From NCBI GenBank assembly GCA_035315125.1, contig DATFYI010000278.1:1-11840 (forward strand): a DNA stretch of 11,840 nt. Reading direction: 5' to 3'. Each line of letters begins with the position of its first letter. The first letter of the stretch is position 1. The position numbers and the translations under genes are program-made. Of the stretch, positions 1-6,156 are shown in pieces. Under the pieces are notes generated by a model that was not told the origin of the DNA, searched no databases, and saw only the letters and a program-made list of their open reading frames with translations. Source of the stretch: DATFYI01 sp035315125. GTDB taxonomy: Bacteria; Chloroflexota; Anaerolineae; Anaerolineales; Anaerolineaceae.

Positions 1-218
1 TATACATGACGAGTCCGGTTTATTATGTCACACCTGACCAAACCCTGGAAGATTGCATGAATGTGATGACAGCCAAAAATATTCGCCATTTACCCGTCCT
101 AAATGGGGATGACCTGGTCGGTATGGTCTCGATCGGTGATGTTATCAAGACATTAATTGGTGAGCGAGATGAAAGTATTAAAGATTTGGAACAATTACTT
201 TGGGTAAATCTTATTTAG
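1..218 (+). CDS. CBS-domain protein, C-terminal fragment (5' end outside window)
   Basis: The reading frame is open to the left edge (codon 3-5 is Tyr, just before the Met at 6) and stops with TAG at 216-218. The visible part is one CBS motif: a start like the family's IMTSP, then the VTPDQTLEDCMNVM helix, the IRHLPVL strand and the LVGMVSIGDVIK signature. Small stand-alone proteins with two CBS repeats, usually about 140 aa, end this way, so the Met at 6 is probably internal and the first repeat lies upstream. CBS pairs normally bind adenine nucleotides and act as energy sensors. The gene ends 17 nt before hdrC1 on the same strand, so co-transcription is plausible, but a functional link to the Hdr proteins is inference. 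Family call is firm; role is unknown. Confidence 0.85.
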   Translation, partial: YMTSPVYYVTPDQTLEDCMNVMTAKNIRHLPVLNGDDLVGMVSIGDVIKTLIGERDESIKDLEQLLWVNLI

Positions 219-235
219 GATAAGGCAAAAAGCGG

Positions 236-640
236 ATGCGGACAAAAATTTCAATTGCAGCGGTTCGAGGGGAGTTTTTTCGTCAAATAGAGGCCGTCAG
301 TAATCAGAGTCTTTTGGCATGTAATCAATGTGGAAAATGCAGCGCCGGATGTCCGGTTGCTTCCAGTATGGATATCCTACCAAATCAAGTGATCCGTTTC
401 GCTCAATTAGGAATCGAGGACGTGCTTGATTCTCAGATGATTTGGGCTTGCGCAGCTTGCATGAATTGTGTTGCACATTGTCCAAAGGGAATTGACTTGC
501 CGCGTGTCATGGAGGCACTGCGCCTGGCAGCCATGCATAAAAAAGGCGACCGGCTGACAATTAATCAGGTGTCTGTTGAGACTCTGGGGGAAGTACCTCA
601 GCTTGCCATTATCGGCGGTTTCCGCAAATATTCAGCTTAA
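236..640 (+). CDS. hdrC: HdrC-like two-[4Fe-4S] subunit (module 1)
   Basis: A 134-aa protein with two full CxxCxxCxxxCP motifs: C29, C32, C35, C39 and C72, C75, C78, C82. The spacing, and a GCP followed by a hydrophilic helix (PNQVIRFAQLG), are typical of HdrC, which carries electrons between the HdrA ferredoxin domains and the HdrB active site. An AAGG at 222-225 lies 10 nt before the ATG and supports this start. The protein is soluble, with no signal peptide or membrane helix, so it is not the membrane-anchored HdrDE type. It is shorter than the second HdrC of this window (184 aa) and lacks the C-terminal helical tail. Its stop codon overlaps the first possible hdrB1 start in a TAATG, and it is immediately followed by hdrB1, the usual partner order. 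Confidence 0.93.
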   Translation: MRTKISIAAVRGEFFRQIEAVSNQSLLACNQCGKCSAGCPVASSMDILPNQVIRFAQLGIEDVLDSQMIWACAACMNCVAHCPKGIDLPRVMEALRLAAMHKKGDRLTINQVSVETLGEVPQLAIIGGFRKYSA

Positions 641-641
641 T

Positions 642-645
642 GAGG
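642..645 (+). promoter_or_regulatory. Shine-Dalgarno deciding the hdrB1 start
   Basis: GAGG lies 9 nt upstream of the ATG at 655. The competing in-frame ATG at 640 has no purine-rich site before it, though it could be reached by translational coupling through the TAATG overlap. Confidence 0.6.
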
Positions 646-654
646 TTTACAGGC

Positions 655-1521
655 ATGAGTATTCCTTACTTCCCCGGATGTACGCTCTCCACAAAAGCAA
701 AAGGCTATGATCGTTCAGGTCGAGAAGTTGCCAGCAAACTTGATATCCCGCTGGTGGAACTGCCCGAATGGCAATGCTGCGGGGCTACGTTCCCGCTTGC
801 AACAGATAATAGTATGGCGCTGATTGCCCCTACACGGATTTTGACCCAGGCACAAAAAGCAGGTGGTAACGTTACGACGCTATGCGCGATTTGTTTTCAT
901 GTCCTTCGGCGAACGCAATATTTCCTCGATCACCGGCCTGAAATGTTGGATAGGATTAATTGGTTCACTGAAGAACCTTATGAGGGAAAAGTCCACGTCA
1001 GCCATTTTTTAGAGATTTTGCGAGATCAAATTGGCTGGAAAACAATCAGTGAGAAAGTCAGTCATCCTCTAAAAGGATTGAAAGTAGCACCATATTATGG
1101 ATGTTTGTTACTCAGGCCGCAGGAAGAAATTAATCTGGATGAAGCAGATAACCCACGCATTCTACATGATTGTTTAGCAGCACTTGGCTGTGAAGTTGTA
1201 GATTTCCCTTATCAAGATGAATGCTGTGGCTCCTATTTATTAGTTTCAAAACCTGAACTTCCACAAAAATTATCAGAAGCTATTTTATTTTCCGCCCGCA
1301 AACATGGCGCTCAGGCTATCGTTACAGCATGTCCCTTATGCCAGTTTAACCTGGATTACCCTCAAAGAATGGGGGGTAGTATCAATGCGGCTGATGCAGG
1401 CATACCCGTGCTGTATTTTACACAAATCATGGCAGTAGCGCTGGGCTTAGAACCTGCTGTGTGGGGGATGGAAAATAATTACGTTGATCCCCGGCCACTT
1501 TTTGTGGAGCAAAAGGTTTAG
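655..1521 (+). CDS. hdrB: HdrB-like subunit with two CCG domains (module 1)
   Basis: From the ATG at 655 this is 288 aa beginning MSIPYFPGC, close to the usual HdrB start. Two CCG (cysteine-rich) domains are intact: C9, C41, C42, C77, C80 and C150, C190, C191, C226, C229, each C-x31-39-CC-x34-35-CxxC. In methanogen HdrB such domains bind the two noncubane [4Fe-4S] clusters that cleave CoM-S-S-CoB; here all ten ligand positions are kept, so a catalytic HdrB is expected. The substrate in a bacterium is unknown. An in-frame ATG at 640 (5 residues longer) overlaps the hdrC1 stop but has no Shine-Dalgarno, whereas GAGG at 642-645 is 9 nt before 655. It is followed 4 nt later by hdrA1. Confidence 0.92.
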   Translation: MSIPYFPGCTLSTKAKGYDRSGREVASKLDIPLVELPEWQCCGATFPLATDNSMALIAPTRILTQAQKAGGNVTTLCAICFHVLRRTQYFLDHRPEMLDRINWFTEEPYEGKVHVSHFLEILRDQIGWKTISEKVSHPLKGLKVAPYYGCLLLRPQEEINLDEADNPRILHDCLAALGCEVVDFPYQDECCGSYLLVSKPELPQKLSEAILFSARKHGAQAIVTACPLCQFNLDYPQRMGGSINAADAGIPVLYFTQIMAVALGLEPAVWGMENNYVDPRPLFVEQKV

Positions 1522-1525
1522 AGAT

Positions 1526-2914
1526 ATGGTAGATAGAGCACTTGTCATCGGAGCGGGGATTGCTGGTATTCAAGTCTCACTGGATATTGCGAATAGCGGA
1601 TACGAAGTTGTACTCATAGAGAAAGAGCCATCCATCGGTGGCCACATGGCCCAGCTTTCGGAGACCTTTCCAACCCTCGATTGTTCACAATGTATCCTGA
1701 CACCACGAACTGTAGAAGTTGGCCATCACGAGAATATTCATTTATACACCTATAGCCAGGTGGAAAGTATCCAACGCGAATCGGATTCGAATGATTTTCT
1801 GGTCCGCATCCGGCAAAAAGCAACTTATATCAACTGGGAATTATGTACAGGCTGCGGGGTTTGCCAGGAAAAATGCCCCTTTAAAACGGATTCCTGGTTC
1901 GAACGCAGCATGGGCCCTCGCAAGGTCGTCTACACATTATCTCCGCAAGCTGTACCTAATAAACCGGTGATCGACGCGCCGAACTGCCGTTACTTACAAT
2001 CCAAATGGGATATTGAAGCCGGCAGACTGCCCGCAACGAATGCAAAAGGAGAACCTGCCAAACCTAAATGTGGTGCGTGTGTTAAATTTTGCCCAACCGG
2101 CGCAATCGATTTTGATCAGCAAGATAAATTCATCGAGGAGCGGGTAGGGGCTGTTGTAATCGCGGCTGGCTATGATCTGTTTCCTATGTCGAAATTACCG
2201 GAATACGGCGGCGGTCGCATCCCGGATGTTATCGACGGTCTGGCATTCGAACGGTTGCTGGCTGCCAGCGGTCCAACTTCTGGCAAAGTAATACGTCCAT
2301 CGGATGGAAAAATACCCAAAGAAGTGGTCTTTATACAATGCAGTGGCTCCCGAGATCCGGAGCGAGGTGTGCCTTATTGTTCTAAAATATGCTGTATGTA
2401 TACAGCCAAGCAAGCTATTTTATATAAACATCGTGTACACGATGGGCAGGCGTATATTTTTTATATCGATGTACGTGCAGGTGGAAAAGGTTATGAAGAG
2501 TTTCTAAACCGAGCCCAGGAAGAAGAAAGTGTTGTTTACCTGCGCGGTAAAGTAAGCAAATTATTTCGTGAAGACGGAAAAATTATTGTCAAAGGCGTAG
2601 ATACGCTCAGCGGGCGTACCGTAGAAATCGAAGCGGATCTGGTCGTACTGGCAACCGCGGTAATTCCAAAGATTGAAAGCACCGCACTGGCAGAGTCAAT
2701 TGGACTGGACCTGGATGAACAGGGCTACTTTATTTCGAACGATGATGAATTGGATCCGATGACCAGCAAGATCCCCGGCATATTTCTGGCAGGTACGGCT
2801 CTAGGACCAAAGGACATACCAGAAACAGTGGCTCAAGCCAGTGGTGCTGCTGCAAAGGTATTAGCGCTATTTCAGGGAAGAAAAGTGAAGGAAAAAGTAG
2901 GGGCAAATGAGTAG
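1526..2914 (+). CDS. hdrA: HdrA-like flavoprotein, short form with inserted ferredoxin domain (HdrA1, module 1)
   Basis: A 462-aa FAD protein of the HdrA family. Start 1526 is chosen because AAGG (1513-1516) precedes it by 9 nt and the FAD Rossmann motif GAGIAG begins at residue 9; an in-frame ATG at 1484 would only add 14 residues read from inside hdrB1. Order: FAD motif (9-14), the HdrA-typical DCSQCILTPR stretch (52-61), ferredoxin cluster C107, C110, C113, C117, a second set C154 ... C182, C185, C189, then the thioredoxin-reductase-like core with IQCSGSRDPERG and CSKICCMY, and a final GIFLAGTA-GPKDIPE FAD contact. It lacks both the N-terminal CHCG domain and the C-terminal two-cluster domain of full HdrA (about 650 aa). 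Those are present in hdrA2, which overlaps it by 8 nt, so the two probably act as a heteromeric HdrA. Confidence 0.92.
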   Translation: MVDRALVIGAGIAGIQVSLDIANSGYEVVLIEKEPSIGGHMAQLSETFPTLDCSQCILTPRTVEVGHHENIHLYTYSQVESIQRESDSNDFLVRIRQKATYINWELCTGCGVCQEKCPFKTDSWFERSMGPRKVVYTLSPQAVPNKPVIDAPNCRYLQSKWDIEAGRLPATNAKGEPAKPKCGACVKFCPTGAIDFDQQDKFIEERVGAVVIAAGYDLFPMSKLPEYGGGRIPDVIDGLAFERLLAASGPTSGKVIRPSDGKIPKEVVFIQCSGSRDPERGVPYCSKICCMYTAKQAILYKHRVHDGQAYIFYIDVRAGGKGYEEFLNRAQEEESVVYLRGKVSKLFREDGKIIVKGVDTLSGRTVEIEADLVVLATAVIPKIESTALAESIGLDLDEQGYFISNDDELDPMTSKIPGIFLAGTALGPKDIPETVAQASGAAAKVLALFQGRKVKEKVGANE

Positions 2915-4655
2915 AATCGGCGTCTTTGTCTGCCACTGCGGAATTAACATCGCCGGGACGATAGATGTAGCTACCGTTGTGGAACAGGTGAAAAAACACC
3001 CGGATGTAGTTTTTGTAGTTGATTATAAATATATGTGCTCTGACCCGGGTCAGGAACTCATCAAAAAAACAATTGCTGAATATCAGTTGGATGGTGTTGT
3101 TGTGGCGGCCTGTTCTCCTGCCATGCATGAAACAACTTTCAGACGTGCAGTCGCCAGCGCAGGGGTAAATTCATTTCGATGCGAAAGCGCTAATATTCGC
3201 GAACAGGTTTCCTGGGTTCATCAAGAGCAAAAGAAAGAAGCGACGGATAAGGCGACCGCAATTGTCCGGTCGATTGTCGAGAAAGTTTCCGGTAATGAAG
3301 CGTTAGCTCCGATTACTGCTCCAGTAACTCAGCGAGTCCTGATCATTGGGGGAGGAATTGCCGGAATAAGATGTGCTTTAGACATTGCTAAAGCTGGTTT
3401 CCCGGTTGTCCTGATTGAGCGAAATTCTCAATTAGGTGGTAAGATGGCACAGCTTTCTGGGACTTATCTAAATTTCTCAGCAGCGCCTGATCTGCTACAG
3501 AAGTTGATTCAACAGGTCAATACTCATCCGAATATTCAGGTCCTGACCAATGCGGAAGTAGAAAATGTCGATGGATACGTGGGCAACTTTGTTGTAAAAG
3601 TTACTGCTAAAAACGAGGATCAGGCAAACGTAAAAGAACAAGAAGAACCTGGAAAAGAACTTGTGCCCATCGATTTCTCGTTTGATGTAGGTGCAATTGT
3701 GGTTGCAACCGGATGGGACCGCTATTCACAGGCTTTATTGCCAGAATACGGTGGGGGTGAAATCCCAGATGTAATTGACGGCCTGGCTTTTGAACAGATG
3801 TTGGCGGCTGGTGGAAAAATCTGCCGGCCTTCTGATGGAAAGGTTCCAAACGAAATTGTTTTCGTACAGTGTGCTGGTTCGCGCGATCCAGAAAGAGGAG
3901 TACCCTTTTGCTCAAAAGTTTGCTGTATGTATGTAGCCAAGCAGGCCATGTTATACAAAGAGCGGGTACCCACGGGCCAACCTTATGTCTTTTATATTGA
4001 TATTCGCTCGGCTGGTAAAGGTTATGACGAATATGTGCAGCGTGTCATGACCGATTATCAAGTGCTGTATCTGCGAGGAAAGGTTGGCAAGATCTTCCGT
4101 GATGGCGATAAAGTCGTAGTGTGGGGCGTAGATACACTTAGCGGCAGGGCGTTGGAAATAGCTGCTGATCTGGTGGTTCTGGCTACACCTATGGCTCCAA
4201 GTAGCGGGTCAGTCGAGTTAGGTCAACGCCTGCACGCCAGCACGGACGGCAACGGTTTTTTCACGGAAGCCCACGTCAAGCTACGGCCAGTAGAAACTTT
4301 GACAGCCGGGATCTTTTTGGCAGGTACCGCTCAGGGACCGAAAGATATCCCGGAGACAGTTTCACAAGCCAGTGGAGCGGCTGCAAAAGTACTTCAGTTA
4401 TTTTCCAATGAGAAAATGACCATTTCCCCGTTAGTCGCGACGGTAACAGCTGAGTTATGTTCAGCTTGCGGAACGTGCGTGGAGATTTGTCCCTATGGAG
4501 CCCGTTCTATCCACCCATTGTGGAATATTGCTACCGTAAATGCATCGCTCTGCCAGAGCTGCGGGGCATGTGTGGTGGCCTGCCCGAATAAAGCTTCTCA
4601 GGTACATAACTGGCGACCTGATCAGATCCTGGCGATGTTGGACGAGGTGATTTAG
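2907..4655 (+). CDS. hdrA: HdrA-like flavoprotein with N-terminal CHCG and C-terminal 2x[4Fe-4S] domains (HdrA2, module 1)
   Basis: 582 aa. Residues 1-130 form the HdrA N-terminal cluster domain (C9, C11, C44, C69, C92 visible), followed by an FAD Rossmann motif GGGIAG at 148-153, a redox core with VQCAGSRDPERG and CSKVCCMY, and a C-terminal ferredoxin domain with C518, C521, C524, C528 and C549, C552, C555, C559. The inserted ferredoxin domain found in HdrA1 is absent; a short charged loop (about 230-250) takes its place. So HdrA1 and HdrA2 complement each other's missing cluster domains. The core is about two-thirds identical to that of HdrA1 by eye. It probably passes electrons between its FAD, ferredoxin and HdrC. 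The ATG overlaps the hdrA1 stop region by 8 nt; AGGGG (2899-2903) is close, so coupling is likely. Confidence 0.92.
   Translation: MSRIGVFVCHCGINIAGTIDVATVVEQVKKHPDVVFVVDYKYMCSDPGQELIKKTIAEYQLDGVVVAACSPAMHETTFRRAVASAGVNSFRCESANIREQVSWVHQEQKKEATDKATAIVRSIVEKVSGNEALAPITAPVTQRVLIIGGGIAGIRCALDIAKAGFPVVLIERNSQLGGKMAQLSGTYLNFSAAPDLLQKLIQQVNTHPNIQVLTNAEVENVDGYVGNFVVKVTAKNEDQANVKEQEEPGKELVPIDFSFDVGAIVVATGWDRYSQALLPEYGGGEIPDVIDGLAFEQMLAAGGKICRPSDGKVPNEIVFVQCAGSRDPERGVPFCSKVCCMYVAKQAMLYKERVPTGQPYVFYIDIRSAGKGYDEYVQRVMTDYQVLYLRGKVGKIFRDGDKVVVWGVDTLSGRALEIAADLVVLATPMAPSSGSVELGQRLHASTDGNGFFTEAHVKLRPVETLTAGIFLAGTAQGPKDIPETVSQASGAAAKVLQLFSNEKMTISPLVATVTAELCSACGTCVEICPYGARSIHPLWNIATVNASLCQSCGACVVACPNKASQVHNWRPDQILAMLDEVI
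4644..4650 (+). promoter_or_regulatory. Strong Shine-Dalgarno of hdrC2
   Basis: GAGGTGA, inside the last codons of hdrA2, is 7 nt before the ATG at 4658. It is the best ribosome-binding site in the window and fixes the start at 4658. Confidence 0.65.
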
Positions 4656-4657
4656 AT

Positions 4658-5212
4658 ATGCTGGATATAAATTTTATCGACCAGGTGAATACACTTAGCG
4701 ACCAGGCCATACAGCTTTGCTATCACTGTCATAAATGTACAGCGGGTTGTCCGGTAACTGATCAGATGGAGTATGGTCCTGATCGTATTTTGCGCATGGT
4801 GCAATTCGGTGAGAAGGAAAAATTGCTTAAGTGCAGAGATATTTGGATTTGCGTTGCCTGTGAAACCTGTGGAGCGCGCTGTCCAAATGAAATCGACGCA
4901 GCACGCGTTTTGGGCGCATTGCGTGAGATTGCGTATTCCGAAAATGTAGCTGTTGCTGAACCTGGTGCAGTTAAATTCCATAAGTTATTCCTGTTGTTGG
5001 TAAAAAACATGGGCCGTATGCACGAAGTATCACTGCTTGCTTTGCATAAGCTCTGGACAATGAATCTGTTTTCAGATTTACCTGCCGGCGCCAGATTGTT
5101 TATGATGGGTAAAGTACCATTGAAACCTCACCTGATTAGAAGGCAGGGTGAAGTGAAACGAATTTATGACGCCTTTGACCCAAAGAAAAAACAGGTTTCT
5201 CATGGCAATTAA
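4658..5212 (+). CDS. hdrC: HdrC-like two-[4Fe-4S] subunit (module 2)
   Basis: 184 aa with two cluster motifs: C21, C24, C27, C31 (CYHCHKCTAGCP) and C65, C68, C71, C75 (CVACETCGARCP). The segment between them, PDRILRMVQFGEKEKLL, is the conserved HdrC linker helix. After the clusters comes an approximately 100-residue mostly helical tail, the normal HdrC length, which HdrC1 lacks. No signal peptide is seen; the tail has a mildly hydrophobic stretch (FLLLVKNMG) but not a convincing membrane anchor. It starts 2 nt after hdrA2 and overlaps hdrB2 by 11 nt, so it is translated with hdrB2. Inferred role: electron relay between an HdrA ferredoxin domain and HdrB2. Confidence 0.93.
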   Translation: MLDINFIDQVNTLSDQAIQLCYHCHKCTAGCPVTDQMEYGPDRILRMVQFGEKEKLLKCRDIWICVACETCGARCPNEIDAARVLGALREIAYSENVAVAEPGAVKFHKLFLLLVKNMGRMHEVSLLALHKLWTMNLFSDLPAGARLFMMGKVPLKPHLIRRQGEVKRIYDAFDPKKKQVSHGN

Positions 5213-6095
5213 TGTTTCTGAAAGCGAAATTCAATTGAGCAAATTGATGGAATACTCTTATTATCCTGGCTGTAGCCTGCATTCAACCGCCCGAGAATTC
5301 GACGATTCTATACAGTCAATCTTTAAAACTCTGGATATCAAGTTGTACGAGTTAGACGACTGGAACTGCTGCAGCGCTGCCTCCGCAACGACGCTCAACC
5401 ATGCACTTTCGCTGGCTTTGCCTGGGCGCAACCTGGCGATAGCTCAGAAAAGCGGCCGCGATATGCTTATTCCTTGCACGGGCTGCTATAACCGGCACAA
5501 GTCAACTGAATTTGAACTGAAGCGAAATTCCCTGAACAGCACCATGATTGAAGCAGCTGTTGGATTCAAATATCAAGGAAATTTTGAGGTACGGTCACTT
5601 CTGGATGTAGTCGGTAATGAAATTGGGATGGATCGCATCCATCAGCACGTTCAAAAACCATTAACCGGACTTAAGGTCGTTGGCTATTATGGCTGTTTGC
5701 TTTTAAGACCAACCAAGATCACACAATTTGAGAATCCCGAAAAACCAATCCTTTTAATGGAGTTGTTACAAACGCTTGGCGCTGAAGTGATGCCCTGGTC
5801 ATACGCCATGGAATGTTGTGGTGGCGATCAGACCCTGGTAAGACCCGAAATCGCTGTACGTCTTGTCAACCGTCTGGTTGAGCATGCTCGTGAAGCTGGC
5901 GCACAGGCTATGGTTACAGTTTGTCCATTGTGCCAGATGAGTCTGGAAATGCGACAGACGGCTCCAGGTACTAAAATGCCCCTTTTCTATTTTACAGAAC
6001 TGATAGGTTTAGCATTTGGCTTAAAGGAAGCGCCCGCCTGGTGGAAAAAGCATCTTATTAGCCCGGAGAACCTTATGAACTCTTTGGGATTATAA
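5202..6095 (+). CDS. hdrB: HdrB-like subunit with two CCG domains, first one CCS (module 2)
   Basis: 297 aa from the ATG at 5202, preceded by CAGG at 5192-5195, 6 nt upstream. An ATG at 5247 would give the more classical MEYSYYPGC start, so the true start is uncertain by 15 residues. Cysteine sets: C24, C56, C57, C92, C95 and C165, C205, C206, C241, C244. All ten cysteines are present, but the first domain reads NCCSAAS rather than CCG, while the second keeps ECCGG. HdrB proteins hold noncubane [4Fe-4S] clusters in these domains and perform the two-electron disulfide (or related) chemistry. Sequence is clearly different from HdrB1, so this is an old paralogue, not a recent copy. A 61-nt A-rich gap separates it from the large hdrA. 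Confidence 0.91.
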   Translation: MAINVSESEIQLSKLMEYSYYPGCSLHSTAREFDDSIQSIFKTLDIKLYELDDWNCCSAASATTLNHALSLALPGRNLAIAQKSGRDMLIPCTGCYNRHKSTEFELKRNSLNSTMIEAAVGFKYQGNFEVRSLLDVVGNEIGMDRIHQHVQKPLTGLKVVGYYGCLLLRPTKITQFENPEKPILLMELLQTLGAEVMPWSYAMECCGGDQTLVRPEIAVRLVNRLVEHAREAGAQAMVTVCPLCQMSLEMRQTAPGTKMPLFYFTELIGLAFGLKEAPAWWKKHLISPENLMNSLGL

Positions 6096-6138
6096 AAAAA
6101 GACAGAAAAAAATATTTTCGGGACTATTTGAAATCTAC

Positions 6139-6144
6139 AGGTGA
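6139..6144 (+). promoter_or_regulatory. Shine-Dalgarno bearing on the large hdrA start
   Basis: AGGTGA ends directly against the in-frame TTG at 6145, which rules that TTG out as a start on spacing. It is 12 nt before the ATG at 6157; a GAGA at 6147-6150 is 6 nt before it. A third candidate ATG is at 6163. Confidence 0.5.
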
Positions 6145-6156
6145 TTGAGAAACAAT

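Noticed and set aside
1484..1525. Longer start for hdrA1 at 1484
   Set aside because: It adds 14 residues encoded within the end of hdrB1, without family resemblance; the ATG at 1526 has a good Shine-Dalgarno and places the FAD motif at residue 9.
2890..2920. Frameshift splitting one HdrA into hdrA1 and hdrA2
   Set aside because: Each protein has its own complete FAD Rossmann fold and redox core, and the 8-nt overlap is a normal operon junction. They are two genes, not a broken one.
2730..3128. 132-codon open frame on the minus strand, and similar minus-strand frames such as 5987-6349 and 3607-3915
   Set aside because: They lie opposite well-supported hdr genes, have no recognisable motifs and read as low-complexity shadows of the + strand coding frames.
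1526..4655. QmoA/QmoB of the APS-reductase system
   Set aside because: QmoB carries a fused MvhD-like tail and a membrane QmoC follows; neither is seen here, and HdrC/HdrB pairs with separate MvhD fit Hdr modules better.
6096..6156. Promoter or terminator in the 61-nt gap before the large hdrA
   Set aside because: The gap is A-rich but shows no hairpin with a T run and no -35/-10 pair with acceptable spacing; probably just an operon spacer.
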